A stretch of DNA of 64,000 bases from Cellulophaga baltica (GTDB lineage Bacteria > Bacteroidota > Bacteroidia > Flavobacteriales > Flavobacteriaceae), in the NCBI RefSeq assembly GCF_018861125.1, contig NZ_JAHKQN010000013.1:536599-600598 (forward strand), read 5' to 3'. The translations under genes and the position numbers were made by a program. The notes beneath the pieces are model-generated. The model was not told the DNA's origin, made no database searches, and saw only the letters and a list, made by a program, of their open reading frames with translations. Within the stretch, counting starts at the first letter, position 1, and each line of letters starts with the position of its first letter. Positions 26,642 through 36,385 of the stretch are shown here, piece by piece.

Positions 26642-27476
26642 TTTCGAATTTTTTATTTAATTGTTTTTCTAATGAAGCTCTACTCACTTTTTCTTTCTTT
26701 TCATTACCATCAGAAGAAAATAACGAATCTAAATTTTTACCCATAAAATCATCATAAAAATCAAATATTAAATCTTGCACTTTATCTTTTGCCTCTAATG
26801 AATAATTACCAGATATTACTACAGCAACATAATACGATACAAAACTTTGAAGGTGAATATTATATAATTCGTACTCTATTAATTCTAAATTTTGATTTTT
26901 CTGTCCAAAAGCATCTTCTACAAAACCTTTGATAGCAGTAAGCATCCCTGAAATCATATCTTCATCAATAGTTTTTGTTTTTGAGTAACTAGCTGCTAAT
27001 ATCCCAGAACCTCTTTCTATTAATAAAACTTGTTCAATGGTTGAAACAGAAAGATTACTTATTATAATCTCTTCCTCTTTTACGCCACTAAACCATGATT
27101 TAAATTTAATATTCCATCTTTTTGCTGATAATTGTTTGCTAATCTTGTTGGAAAGCATTTTAATTTCTTGAGCAATATATTTTTTAATCATTTTACCCAA
27201 AATTGGATATAATGCATCAACAATTTCTTCTTTGTTTTTTCGAATCTCTTCTTTTAATGTAGCTGTAATTGCAGGGCCTAATTTTGTAGGTATTTCTTCA
27301 ACGAAATCATCTAATTGTTTTGATATAATAGGATCTACTTTTTCAGAAAGTTTATCTTTTTCTTCAATCGTTTGCTCAATAACACCTATACGATCAGCAA
27401 TTTTTTGTACGAATACGCGGTCATCAGTAAACAAAATGTCCCTTAAAAGCTCGACTTTGTCTTTTTCAACCATCAT
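26628..27476 (-). CDS. GTPase-partner protein with roadblock/longin-like region
   Basis: The 282-residue protein has an N-terminal helical part (about 1-115) with KLSEKVDPIISKQLDDFVEE and a conserved TKLGPAITATLKEEI stretch. The C-terminal alpha/beta part reads LLIERGSGILAASYS, MISGMLTAIKGFVEDAFG and YYVAVVISGNYS. The latter pattern resembles roadblock/longin-like regulators of small GTPases, an inference from pattern only. The OmpA-annotated relatives in flavobacteria share this core. The gene overlaps the GTPase gene by 14 bases. It may be an exchange factor, effector or activating protein for that GTPase. Confidence 0.72.
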   Translation of the reverse strand: MMVEKDKVELLRDILFTDDRVFVQKIADRIGVIEQTIEEKDKLSEKVDPIISKQLDDFVEEIPTKLGPAITATLKEEIRKNKEEIVDALYPILGKMIKKYIAQEIKMLSNKISKQLSAKRWNIKFKSWFSGVKEEEIIISNLSVSTIEQVLLIERGSGILAASYSKTKTIDEDMISGMLTAIKGFVEDAFGQKNQNLELIEYELYNIHLQSFVSYYVAVVISGNYSLEAKDKVQDLIFDFYDDFMGKNLDSLFSSDGNEKKEKVSRASLEKQLNKKFENAII

Positions 27477-27491
27477 AAACAGCTTTTAAAA

Positions 27492-27854
27492 CTACTTTTT
27501 TGTTACTTTTTCTCCTAACTCGATTAGTAGATTACCAAGCATATTTTTATCTAACTTCTCATCATCAATCTGCTCAATTCTATCTTCAAGTTTTTCTTCT
27601 AAAGCAGTAATTCTAATATTCACATCAGTTGAGACAGAATCAATTGCAGTATTTAAATCTGTCTTAACTTCTTCAATAAGTTCATGTAATATTTTTTTCT
27701 TCTCAAGTATATCAGCCTTAAGAAGCTCAAATTCAGAGTTATATGCTTTTATATCTTCTCCAAAGATGATGTTTTTTATTAAATCAATCTTTGAGCCATT
27801 TTGCTCATCTTTGTTTCCATTTAAATCTATTACCGACTTATTATTTGTTGACAT
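27492..27854 (-). CDS. coiled-coil hypothetical protein, first gene of the GTPase operon
   Basis: The 120-residue protein is acidic and helical. A heptad-rich region from about 35 to 105 (ILEKKKILHELIEEVKTDL and ITALEEKLEDRIEQ) predicts a coiled coil. It has no signal peptide or membrane helix. The next gene starts 15 bases after its stop. It may scaffold or dimerise the GTPase module. No family is recognised. Confidence 0.68.
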   Translation of the reverse strand: MSTNNKSVIDLNGNKDEQNGSKIDLIKNIIFGEDIKAYNSEFELLKADILEKKKILHELIEEVKTDLNTAIDSVSTDVNIRITALEEKLEDRIEQIDDEKLDKNMLGNLLIELGEKVTKK

Positions 27855-28054
27855 ATGTGAAGAAATTGGATGAATAAAAAAATTACGTTATGTTCCCTAC
27901 TTTTTATCTATATATAATACAGCGTCTTTTTAGTTGAAAAAAATGTATTTAAACGATAAATAAGTTCGTAAAGTTACTGAATTGTAGCGAAAACTACAAC
28001 AATTCTACTTTAGCGCAATTATTCAAATTTTTATCTGAATGTATTTTAAAATAA

Positions 28055-28092
28055 AAAGCTAGAATTGAATACTAAAATTCAACTCCAGCTTT
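28055..28092 (-). terminator. terminator of the DUF3500 gene
   Basis: An imperfect stem with AGCT and ATTGAAT/ATTCAA blocks spans 28055-28092, and on the minus strand it runs into TTTTTATTTT. It lies about 40 bases after the DUF3500 stop. The rest of 27855-28054 shows no ORF I can support and should contain the promoter of nothing on the plus strand. Confidence 0.7.
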
Positions 28093-28133
28093 AAAACTTA
28101 AATATTAAAAAAACACTACAATCTATTTGATAA

Positions 28134-29411
28134 TTAAAATAAGTTTTTAAGGGTATAATCAAAATTCACTTCACTATTTTTATGGTGATCTGCCATTGCA
28201 TAATGTTCAAAAAGAGTTTTTGGACCATCTTGATTAATCATATAAGCAAAAATACCATAATCACCTCCATTATCTGTTTCAGGATTATTTGGTATACGTG
28301 TTATGGTATGAATGTGATTATAATCTTCAATAGTGTTTGCATTTGCACCAGTTGAGCCCTCTGTATTAAATTCTGCCCATAAATAAGGGTTATAAATTCT
28401 ATAATAAAACTCTGATGTTGCTGTAGGTGATGTATCTTGATCGTTTATCCAAACAAAATACGTATCATCAATATTCTCCATTATATCGGTCCACCAAACA
28501 TCAGCAAATGTATCTGTCATATTATAAACATACTCTTCCATAACTAAAAGTAGGTTAGCTTGTGCAGTAGCTGACATATCAGAATATTTTAACCCTGTTG
28601 CAAAACCTGAATAATCATAAGTACCAATATACGGATCTGGATCACCATTTTGATCGGCCGCACCAACCTCAAGAGAATGTGACGTCGATGTAGTCGCTGC
28701 TGAGGCAAGCTCATCGTCATCTAAACTATTATATAAGTCTAAAGCTAAATCTCTTTCATCAGAAAAAATATCAAAATCTTCTCCATTATAAGTATCTGCT
28801 GCAGGTTCACCACCTAAAAAAGCAGGAACAATTGAAACATTATCACCGTGAACTAAAAAATTAACTGCACAATGGTGACCATCTAATTGAAAACCCCATG
28901 AACCACTAGTTTCTGGGTCTCCAAACATATCGATTGAATAATATTCTGGGTTCCAGGTATCACTACTTACTTCACTTAACCACCCTTCTGATAGTTCTGT
29001 AATTTCATACACTTTTTGGTAGCCTTGAGTACTTAAAAACAATTGTAAAATTTCTTTAAAATCACTTAACTGCGTATCAGTTAATTCTCCATAAGTAATA
29101 CCATCTCTATTATCATCATTTGCTGGCGTATTATGCCACAAATAAAATCTTTCATTATCTAAACAAGTGGATACATCTTCTAAAAGTGATTCAGAAAGTG
29201 AAGCTCTAAAGCTTACTACTGCAGCTCTCATTGTTTCAATTTCAGTATCTGTTGATTGGTCAACTGTACCATCGGTTGTACATTCTGTTGTGGTTGTAGT
29301 GTCATCATCAACGTCTACATCTGTATCATCAGAAGTGTCATCTGAACCACATGATAGTAATAAAGCTGAAATGAATAAAAATAATACGTAATTAAATTTT
29401 TGAATTATCAT
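28134..29411 (-). CDS. DUF3500 family lipoprotein
   Basis: The 425-residue protein has a lipoprotein signal with lipobox ALLLSC (cysteine 21) and then a threonine/aspartate-rich linker (TSDDTDVDVDDDTTTT). The main domain matches DUF3500, with GSWGFQLDGHHCAVNFLVHG, NIEDYNHIHTI-type and HTITRIPNNPETDNG stretches. Histidine-rich motifs suggest metal binding, but the reaction is unknown. It should be exposed at the cell envelope. It is a single gene with its own terminator. Confidence 0.85.
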   Translation of the reverse strand: MIIQKFNYVLFLFISALLLSCGSDDTSDDTDVDVDDDTTTTTECTTDGTVDQSTDTEIETMRAAVVSFRASLSESLLEDVSTCLDNERFYLWHNTPANDDNRDGITYGELTDTQLSDFKEILQLFLSTQGYQKVYEITELSEGWLSEVSSDTWNPEYYSIDMFGDPETSGSWGFQLDGHHCAVNFLVHGDNVSIVPAFLGGEPAADTYNGEDFDIFSDERDLALDLYNSLDDDELASAATTSTSHSLEVGAADQNGDPDPYIGTYDYSGFATGLKYSDMSATAQANLLLVMEEYVYNMTDTFADVWWTDIMENIDDTYFVWINDQDTSPTATSEFYYRIYNPYLWAEFNTEGSTGANANTIEDYNHIHTITRIPNNPETDNGGDYGIFAYMINQDGPKTLFEHYAMADHHKNSEVNFDYTLKNLF

Positions 29412-29504
29412 TTTCTAGTTTTTTTCTATTAAATCATAAAACTAGTTTGAGAATTTAAAAGATTGAAAAAAATGAGATAAACCCTTAAAACTTTGCGATA
29501 AGTA

Positions 29505-30191
29505 CTAATTAAAAAAAGTTGACAAATGTTTTTTATAGCTATTACCTATGGGTAATTTCTCATCTTCAATATGAATATCTGTTGCACTTACCGTTTTAAC
29601 CCATTTTCTTGAAACTATAAAAGATTTATGAATTCTTACAAAATTATCCGCTGGAAGTTTATGAAGTATGCTTTTCATGGTTGCTCTGGCAACTATAGTC
29701 GTTTCATTTTTTATGTAAATTTTCACGTAATCATTCATTGCTTCAAGGTAAACGATTTGCTTTAATGGTATACGGTTTAATTTATAATCTGCCCTAATGG
29801 CCAAATGAGTATTTTTCTCAACACTATCTAATTCAGACTTTATTAAATTACATATTCTATTTACAGCTTTTTTAAAACGATCTAAAGAAAAAGGTTTAAG
29901 CAAATAGTCTACAGCATCAACATTAAAACCTTCAACTGCATATTTATCAAAAGCTGTTGTAAAAACTACTTTAGAGTCACAATTTAAAGATTTATAAAAA
30001 TCAAAACCATTATTCTTAGGCATTTCAACATCTAAAAAAATAACATCTACAGGAAATTTATTTAAGAAAAGCTTGGCTTTATTATGACTTGTAAATGTTT
30101 TAACCAAATTAACCTCAGCTATTGAGTCGCAATAGATTTTAATAACTTCTAATGCTAAGGGTTCATCATCTATGGCAATTGCTGTTATCAT
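29505..30191 (-). CDS. LytTR-family response regulator
   Basis: The 228-residue protein has a receiver domain (1-120) with the acidic pair in AIDDEPLAL, the phospho-acceptor in VIFLDVEMP and the lysine in LLKPF. A LytTR DNA-binding domain (about 130-228) follows, with the RIHKSFIVSRKWV core. It overlaps the kinase gene by four bases (ATGA), so the two form a LytS/LytR-type pair. Confidence 0.93.
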   Translation of the reverse strand: MITAIAIDDEPLALEVIKIYCDSIAEVNLVKTFTSHNKAKLFLNKFPVDVIFLDVEMPKNNGFDFYKSLNCDSKVVFTTAFDKYAVEGFNVDAVDYLLKPFSLDRFKKAVNRICNLIKSELDSVEKNTHLAIRADYKLNRIPLKQIVYLEAMNDYVKIYIKNETTIVARATMKSILHKLPADNFVRIHKSFIVSRKWVKTVSATDIHIEDEKLPIGNSYKKHLSTFFN

Positions 30192-31243
30192 CTTAACTTT
30201 ATTTGCAGGTTAACGGTATATGTTTTTAAACCATTTTTAATATTTAATATATAGTCATTTTCATAAAACAGATCTAATTGTTTTCTAGTATTTTGTATTC
30301 CACGCTCTGTTGATTGTATTGAATTTTCTTTTAAATTAACAATCGTGTTCGTTACTTCTAAATTCAATTTACTACCAACAACAACCATACTTATTGTAAT
30401 ATTTGAGCTGTTTTCAACATCTGAACCATATTTAAAAGCATTTTCTATAATGCAAATTAAAACAAGAGGTGTTATATTATATTTTTCAAAGTCTCCTTCA
30501 AAATGTGTTTTCAAATTAGTTTTATCAGTCAACCTTAATTTTTGGAGATCTATAAAATCTTTAATATAATTGACTTCTTGACCTAAACTTATATACTGCT
30601 GATTGCTTTCTGCAACAACATAACGCATCAGATTAGATAATTTTAAAATTGCTTCAGGTGCTTTTTTTGATTTCGATAATGATAAAGCATACAGGCTGTT
30701 TAAGGTATTAAATAAAAAATGAGGATTTATTTGAGATTTTAAATATGAAATTTCTGCTAGAAGTTTATCATTAGCTGTTTTATACAAACGTTCATTTACC
30801 CTCAAAAATAAAGACAAAAAGAAGATGCCTATATATTGTAAAAAATGATTTTGACTTGATGCTAATATGCTGAAAAAACTAAAACCATCCTGAGTTTTAT
30901 GTGGCCTATCTCGCATATGAAACCCATTTGTAAAATCTGAATCGTCAATCACAACTTGAGGGAATTCAATAACCAATAAATAACCCAATACTAAGAACAG
31001 CGTAAAAAGGTACCATTTTTTCTTAAAGTAAAAATTAGGAATTATAATGTAATAACTAAAGAAAAAGAAAAACGTTAATAGTGAATAACTTAAAAAATTT
31101 CTTTGGAATGGTTGTATACTGAATAACGCTACATCTGAATTAATATCGGGTGAGGTTACAATAGGTATTGAAAGTAAACCTAAACCAATTAATAAATTAA
31201 TTAATAGTTTTTGGTTTTTAATTACGTTTACCTTTCCCAACAT
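30188..31243 (-). CDS. LytS-type sensor histidine kinase
   Basis: The ATG at 31243 gives 351 residues. Four or five membrane helices (about 15-185) precede the His_kinase domain, with the phosphoacceptor in KSQINPHFLFNTLNSLYALS near 190 and an ATPase domain to the end. A TTG at 31264 would coincide with the predicted transcription start from the -7 box at 31271-31278, so the ATG is preferred. It is the partner of the LytTR regulator encoded directly after it. The signal sensed is unknown. Confidence 0.88.
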   Translation of the reverse strand: MLGKVNVIKNQKLLINLLIGLGLLSIPIVTSPDINSDVALFSIQPFQRNFLSYSLLTFFFFFSYYIIIPNFYFKKKWYLFTLFLVLGYLLVIEFPQVVIDDSDFTNGFHMRDRPHKTQDGFSFFSILASSQNHFLQYIGIFFLSLFLRVNERLYKTANDKLLAEISYLKSQINPHFLFNTLNSLYALSLSKSKKAPEAILKLSNLMRYVVAESNQQYISLGQEVNYIKDFIDLQKLRLTDKTNLKTHFEGDFEKYNITPLVLICIIENAFKYGSDVENSSNITISMVVVGSKLNLEVTNTIVNLKENSIQSTERGIQNTRKQLDLFYENDYILNIKNGLKTYTVNLQIKLR

Positions 31244-31270
31244 ACTCCCAATATCTCCACTCAATTAAAA

Positions 31271-31278
31271 CAAACTTA
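31271..31278 (-). promoter_or_regulatory. -7 box of the LytS/LytTR operon
   Basis: The minus strand has TAAGTTTG, a full match to TAnnTTTG. No TTG lies at the usual -33 distance. Transcription would start near 31264, giving a leader of about 21 bases to the ATG at 31243. Confidence 0.55.
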
Positions 31279-31332
31279 CTTTAAATTATTTTTTTAAGCT
31301 TTTTTTAATGAAAATATAGCGATAATTTATGA

Positions 31333-32772
31333 TTAAGAAAACTGTAATTCTTTTTTTTCAAAGTTAGATTTGGGTGCCTCGCATACAGGGCAAGAATAAC
31401 TATCAGATAATTTTTCAAATTTTGTACCCGGACTAATATTAGATTTTTCGTCACCATAAGTTTCATCATAAACGGTAAAACATGACAAACATTGGTGTAC
31501 TGCTCTTACATCAACATCAACATCTTTAACATTCTCATCGCTTATAATTTCTATTCTACCTAACTGTTCAAAATACTTTTTACTGAGCTCCATTAATAAA
31601 CCTGGTAATTCAATTTTATCAACATCATGAGCGTAAGCTTCATAAACCTGCGTATTCGGATCAAAATTTTTAAAATGGAGTACATTATATGTTGGGCGAA
31701 CAGCAAAATCTTTTACAATTTTAGGTGGCGTATTCTTTTCAACAATTACTGAAGCAAAATGAGAACGCTTACCGGTATCATTACTTAAACCAAAAGTAAG
31801 ACCGTAAGTACTTATATCATTCTGATCAAAACTTAAAACCAAAAACTTTTTCAATTCAAGTGCCTCTTTGTCATCAACAGGAACATGCCAATTCATTTCT
31901 AATTGCGAATGACGAATGTTTATTCCCCATTGCCCTAAGAATTTTTCTAAATCTTGACGACATTGCTTTTTAACACCTTTAACTATAAACGATTTCCAAG
32001 GTGTTATGCATATTTTACCAATACTATTATCTAAACAAAAACCACAAAACTCTTTTAAAAAGCTTAAATCATAATTATTATTCCGCCAATATAAACCTAA
32101 CCAATACTGGTCTAAGCCCATTCTATTTACACCTTCATAATACGGAAAAGTAAGGTATGGCACTTCTAATTCCTTTTCCATCGTTTTATTATTTGTAGAT
32201 AAATTTTTATTTAGAATAAAAAATAATTCATCTATATCTTGAACATCTTCGTAAATATCTTCAATAGTTTTTGATATCGTATTTATATCCCAACTATAAA
32301 CCAAAACAGGATAATTCGCAGCCTCTTTCCAGTGTGGTAATTTTACATTCAAATACCAATAATCTTCACTTTCTGATGCTATAAAATTTAAATTACCATT
32401 AAAGATTGGCACCAAACGTTGTTTTGGATCTGTAATATTAATTTTTAAATGAGGTAGATAATCAAAACCTTCAAGAATGTATAAATACGTTGACCCTTTT
32501 AACCAATAGGTCATATCAAAAATATCAGCACAAACGTAAGATGATACTATATTTTGATACGATCGTTCACTAACTATATCCGTATTAAATTTAGAAATAC
32601 TTTCTAACTGCTCCTCTTTACTCTTATCATTTAGCGGAAAAAGAAAATCTTGACGAGAACCAAAATAAACTTCTTTAAGACCTGCTGTCTCAAGCATAAT
32701 AATAATATCTTTCAATTCACCTGGTGAAGTAACTCCACCTTTTATTAAAATTCTATGTAAATCATCATTCAT
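31333..32772 (-). CDS. rubredoxin-domain protein of the nitrate operon
   Basis: The 479-residue protein ends in a rubredoxin domain (about 425-470) with cysteine pairs CLSC and CPVC that bind one iron. The first 400 residues show ferredoxin-like half-domains of the kind seen in sirohaem nitrite/sulfite reductases, but without their Fe4S4/sirohaem cysteine set, so it is not itself a reductase. It lies 11 bases after the nitrate reductase fusion gene and is almost certainly co-transcribed. An electron-transfer partner or assembly factor for nitrate reductase is the best inference. Stand-alone relatives occur beside nitrate genes in flavobacteria. Confidence 0.78.
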   Translation of the reverse strand: MNDDLHRILIKGGVTSPGELKDIIIMLETAGLKEVYFGSRQDFLFPLNDKSKEEQLESISKFNTDIVSERSYQNIVSSYVCADIFDMTYWLKGSTYLYILEGFDYLPHLKINITDPKQRLVPIFNGNLNFIASESEDYWYLNVKLPHWKEAANYPVLVYSWDINTISKTIEDIYEDVQDIDELFFILNKNLSTNNKTMEKELEVPYLTFPYYEGVNRMGLDQYWLGLYWRNNNYDLSFLKEFCGFCLDNSIGKICITPWKSFIVKGVKKQCRQDLEKFLGQWGINIRHSQLEMNWHVPVDDKEALELKKFLVLSFDQNDISTYGLTFGLSNDTGKRSHFASVIVEKNTPPKIVKDFAVRPTYNVLHFKNFDPNTQVYEAYAHDVDKIELPGLLMELSKKYFEQLGRIEIISDENVKDVDVDVRAVHQCLSCFTVYDETYGDEKSNISPGTKFEKLSDSYSCPVCEAPKSNFEKKELQFS

Positions 32773-32783
32773 AATAGCACAGT

Positions 32784-35700
32784 TTATTTAGTAAGTTGCA
32801 ATTGATTGTGAAGTATTTCTTTTATTTCGGGTTTACAGCTACCACAACCTAAACCACCGCCAGTTTCTGAGCATAACTTAGTAAAATCGCTACATCCACC
32901 TTGTATAGCCTCTATCACATTACCTTCACCAACTTGACTGCAAGAGCAAATTAGCTTCCCTTTCATTGGCGCTGTATTAGAAGCTCCTCTAAGTAATTCA
33001 TTTCTTTTCTCTGATAGTTCAATCTCTTCTTCAATTAGGCGTTTAAATTCAGCAAATTCATTTTTATCACCCATTAAAATAGCGCCTTTAAGTGTATCAT
33101 CTTTTACGATACATTTTTTATAAAAACGCTTACTAACATCCATTAATATAATTTCTTCATAGCTAGAATCTCCTTGTGGAGAATTTACCATACCAATACT
33201 ACACAAGTCTAAGTTTTCAAACTTTAAAATATTCATTAGAACAGATCCACTATAAATACTGCTAAAATCACCTAAAATATAATTAGCCGCAATATCTGCT
33301 TGTTGCTCTGCTGCTGATGTAATTCCAAAAAGTGAATTATTAAATTCGGCTATTTCACCTAATGCAAAAATTGAAGGGTTTGAAGTTTGTAAATATGAAT
33401 TTACAACAACGCCTCGCCTTGTTTTTAAATTGGTCTGTTTTGCTATTTCAATATTTGGTCTTGTACCAATCGCATAAACAATAGCATTACATTTTATCGT
33501 CTTTCCTGTTTTTAAATTTACTAACAAAGTATGATTGCTTGTTCGCTCTTCAAAAACAGTACTAACCTCGTTATCAAAATATAAGTTTATACCTCGTTCA
33601 GCAACATCTTCAGCTAATAATCTACTTGCTACACTATCTAACTGACGCTCCATTAATCTTGGAGCTCTCTGTATGATACTAATATTAACATGTATCTTTT
33701 TTAAAGCTGCTGCAAGTTCTAAACCTAACAAACCACCACCAACAATAACCACATGTTGCTCTTCATTTGGCAGGCCAGTTTCATGTAGGTATTTTTTAAG
33801 TTTATCTGCATCACCTCGTTCGCGCATAGTAAAACGACCTGGCAAATTTATTTGCACATCACTAGGCACAAAGGCACGGCTACCGGTAGCCATCATTAAT
33901 AAATTAAAAGAATGCACTTCACCGTTTTCATCAGTTACCGTTTTTTCTTCATCATTAACTTTTGAAATTCCTATTCCGGAATGCAGTTCAACATCAAGCT
34001 TATTTAACTCCCCTTTTTTTAGTTTTTCTAAAGCTTCCCAAGAAAGCTCATCACTTACGTATTCTGGCAACAGTACACGGTTATAAAAAGGATCTTTTTC
34101 TTTTGAAAAAACATGCAACTCATCAACTTTATTTTTCTCTCTATACGATTGAATAAACCTATATGCTGCAGCACCAGCACCAATGATGATAATTTTTTGT
34201 TTTGGTTTCTCAAATTTTTCAACTTGTACAGCACAGTATTTAAAATCTGGCTCTTTTGATACTGGGTCTACAATATCATTGGTTAAATTATTAGCCCTAC
34301 CAAAATCATTATTCAGTACTTTACCCCAATGCATTGGTAAGAAAACTACACGTTCTCTAATATCAAAATTAATAGTAACCTTAACTTGTACTTGACCTCT
34401 TCGGCTTTTTATAACTGCAATATCACCCTCACTTAAATTTCTCAAATAAGCATCAACCCTATTCATTTCTAAATAAGGGTCAGGAATATGCGTAAGCAAT
34501 CGTTTTACTTTACCTGTTTTTGTACGCGTATGCCATTGATCACGTACTCTCCCCGTATTTAGCACTAAAGGATAATCAACATTTGTTTCTTCCGATTTGT
34601 TATATAGTGCAGTGGGTGCATTAAAATGTACTTTTGTATCTGGTGTGAAAAATATTTTATCATTAAAAAGTCGTGGTGTCCCTGGATGCGTTGCATGTGG
34701 CACGGGCCATTGGAAACTTCCTTCATTTTTCAATCTGTCATAAGATAAACCAGTGATATCAATATTGGTATCTTTAGTTAATAAACAATGTTCATCATAA
34801 ACTTCACTCGCATTATTATAATCAAAACCTTCAAAACCCATAGCTTGAGCAAAACGCCATAATATTTCAACGTCAGGCAAAGCCTCACCCGGAGCATCAA
34901 TAACTTTTGGTAAATAACTAATTCTGCGTTCAGAGTTAGTCATTGTACCTTCTTTTTCTAACCAACCAGCTGCTGGTAGTAATAAATCGGCGAATTTTGT
35001 GGTTTCAGAATTATAAGAAATATCTTGAACCACTACAAAGCTTGCTTTTTTTAATGCTCGTTCTACCTTATTAACATTAGGCATGCTTACTGCCGGGTTA
35101 GTACATATAATCCAAATTGCTTTTAATTTGCCTTCATCAAGCGCATCAAACATTTCTGTTGCTGTATAGCCAGGCTTCTCCTGAATAGATTTACCTCCCC
35201 AAAAATCTGAAACTTCTTTTCTATGTTCTGGGTTGTCTAAATTTTTATGTGCAGCAAGTAAATTAGCCATACCACCTACTTCTCTACCACCCATCGCATT
35301 TGGCTGTCCAGTTAATGAAAAGGGACCTGCACCGGGTTTACCTATTTGACCCGTAATTAATGATATGTTTAATAATGCAACATTTTTTGAAACCCCAATA
35401 ACACTTTGGTTGAGCCCCATTGTCCACATACTAATAAAGCCTTTAGCATTACCAATATATTGTGCTGCTTTTTTAATTTCATCGGCAGGAATACCACATT
35501 TTTCTGCTGCTTGACGAACCGTTAATTGAAAAGCACTTTCTTTACATGCTTCAAAATTTACAGTATGTTTTTTAATGAAATTTTTATCTATTTTCTTCTT
35601 GTCTATTAAAACACGTGCAATAGCATTAAACAGAATAACATCAGTACCTGGTAATATTTGCAAATGCAAATCTGCCGAAGCACAGGTTTGTGTTTTTCGA

Positions 35701-36314
35701 GGGTCTACTACTATTATTTTTACATTTGGGTTTTCTTCTTTATGTTTTTCTAATCTTCTGAATAAAATAGGGTGACACCAAGCTGGGTTTGCACCTGCAA
35801 TTAAAAAACAATCTGCTAATTCAATATCAGCATAAGCAATTGGAACAGAATCTTCACCAACCGTTTTTTTATACCCAACTACTGCTGAACTCATGCAAAG
35901 TCTTGAATTGGTATCAATATTATTACTACCAATAAAACCTTTTATAATTTTGTTCGCTAAGTAATACTCTTCAGTTAAACATTGTCCAGACACATAAAAA
36001 CCTACACTATCTGGTCCATGTTTGTCTATAATTGTTTTAAAAACTGCTGCTGCTCTATCAAAAGCGGTATCCCAACTAATACGTTGCATTGGGTGATTTC
36101 TACTCCAACGCATTTCAGGGTATAAAATACGATCAGTTGTATCTTGAGCTACGTAATTTAAGTTTTTACCTTTAGAACAAAGCATACCCGTATTTACGGG
36201 ATAATCAGGATCTCCTTCTACACTAATATTCCCTTTTGAATCTTTATCAACCAAAATACCACAACCTACGCCGCAGTAAGAACAAATTGATTTATGTGTT
36301 GTATTTTTTTGCAT
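32784..36314 (-). CDS. assimilatory nitrate reductase fused to NAD(P)H/FAD reductase and BFD domains
   Basis: From the ATG at 36314 the product has 1176 residues. The N-terminal molybdopterin part (about 1-690) has the Fe4S4 set C11, C14, C18, C46 and the usual oxidoreductase folds (GLNQSVIGVSKNVALLN, TGQPNAMGGREVGGMANLL). The FAD/NAD reductase part (about 715-1080) starts IIIIGAGAAAYRFIQ and has GGGLLGLELAAAL. A C-terminal BFD-like [2Fe-2S] domain has LICSCSQVGEGN and GGLGCGSCKPEI. The single chain could pass electrons from NAD(P)H to nitrate in the cytoplasm. An upstream TTG would add 13 residues; the ATG fits the cluster start and the promoter. Confidence 0.93.
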   Translation of the reverse strand: MQKNTTHKSICSYCGVGCGILVDKDSKGNISVEGDPDYPVNTGMLCSKGKNLNYVAQDTTDRILYPEMRWSRNHPMQRISWDTAFDRAAAVFKTIIDKHGPDSVGFYVSGQCLTEEYYLANKIIKGFIGSNNIDTNSRLCMSSAVVGYKKTVGEDSVPIAYADIELADCFLIAGANPAWCHPILFRRLEKHKEENPNVKIIVVDPRKTQTCASADLHLQILPGTDVILFNAIARVLIDKKKIDKNFIKKHTVNFEACKESAFQLTVRQAAEKCGIPADEIKKAAQYIGNAKGFISMWTMGLNQSVIGVSKNVALLNISLITGQIGKPGAGPFSLTGQPNAMGGREVGGMANLLAAHKNLDNPEHRKEVSDFWGGKSIQEKPGYTATEMFDALDEGKLKAIWIICTNPAVSMPNVNKVERALKKASFVVVQDISYNSETTKFADLLLPAAGWLEKEGTMTNSERRISYLPKVIDAPGEALPDVEILWRFAQAMGFEGFDYNNASEVYDEHCLLTKDTNIDITGLSYDRLKNEGSFQWPVPHATHPGTPRLFNDKIFFTPDTKVHFNAPTALYNKSEETNVDYPLVLNTGRVRDQWHTRTKTGKVKRLLTHIPDPYLEMNRVDAYLRNLSEGDIAVIKSRRGQVQVKVTINFDIRERVVFLPMHWGKVLNNDFGRANNLTNDIVDPVSKEPDFKYCAVQVEKFEKPKQKIIIIGAGAAAYRFIQSYREKNKVDELHVFSKEKDPFYNRVLLPEYVSDELSWEALEKLKKGELNKLDVELHSGIGISKVNDEEKTVTDENGEVHSFNLLMMATGSRAFVPSDVQINLPGRFTMRERGDADKLKKYLHETGLPNEEQHVVIVGGGLLGLELAAALKKIHVNISIIQRAPRLMERQLDSVASRLLAEDVAERGINLYFDNEVSTVFEERTSNHTLLVNLKTGKTIKCNAIVYAIGTRPNIEIAKQTNLKTRRGVVVNSYLQTSNPSIFALGEIAEFNNSLFGITSAAEQQADIAANYILGDFSSIYSGSVLMNILKFENLDLCSIGMVNSPQGDSSYEEIILMDVSKRFYKKCIVKDDTLKGAILMGDKNEFAEFKRLIEEEIELSEKRNELLRGASNTAPMKGKLICSCSQVGEGNVIEAIQGGCSDFTKLCSETGGGLGCGSCKPEIKEILHNQLQLTK

Positions 36315-36363
36315 GATTATTCCACTAAATACTTGATGTATCAAAATTAACATTCGAAAGATA

Positions 36364-36385
36364 CAAAAATACGTATAAATACGTA
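36364..36385 (-). promoter_or_regulatory. nitrate-regulon operator and -7 box before the nitrate reductase gene
   Basis: On the plus strand 36370-36385 is the palindrome TACGTATAAATACGTA. Read on the minus strand the lower half-site runs straight into a perfect -7 box as TACGTATTTTTG (36364-36375). Transcription would begin near 36357 with a 43-base leader. A second perfect box TAATTTTG lies at 36342-36349 with the palindrome centred about 42 bases upstream of its start, so the choice of start site is open. The plus-strand gene at 36522 lies on the other side. Confidence 0.7.
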
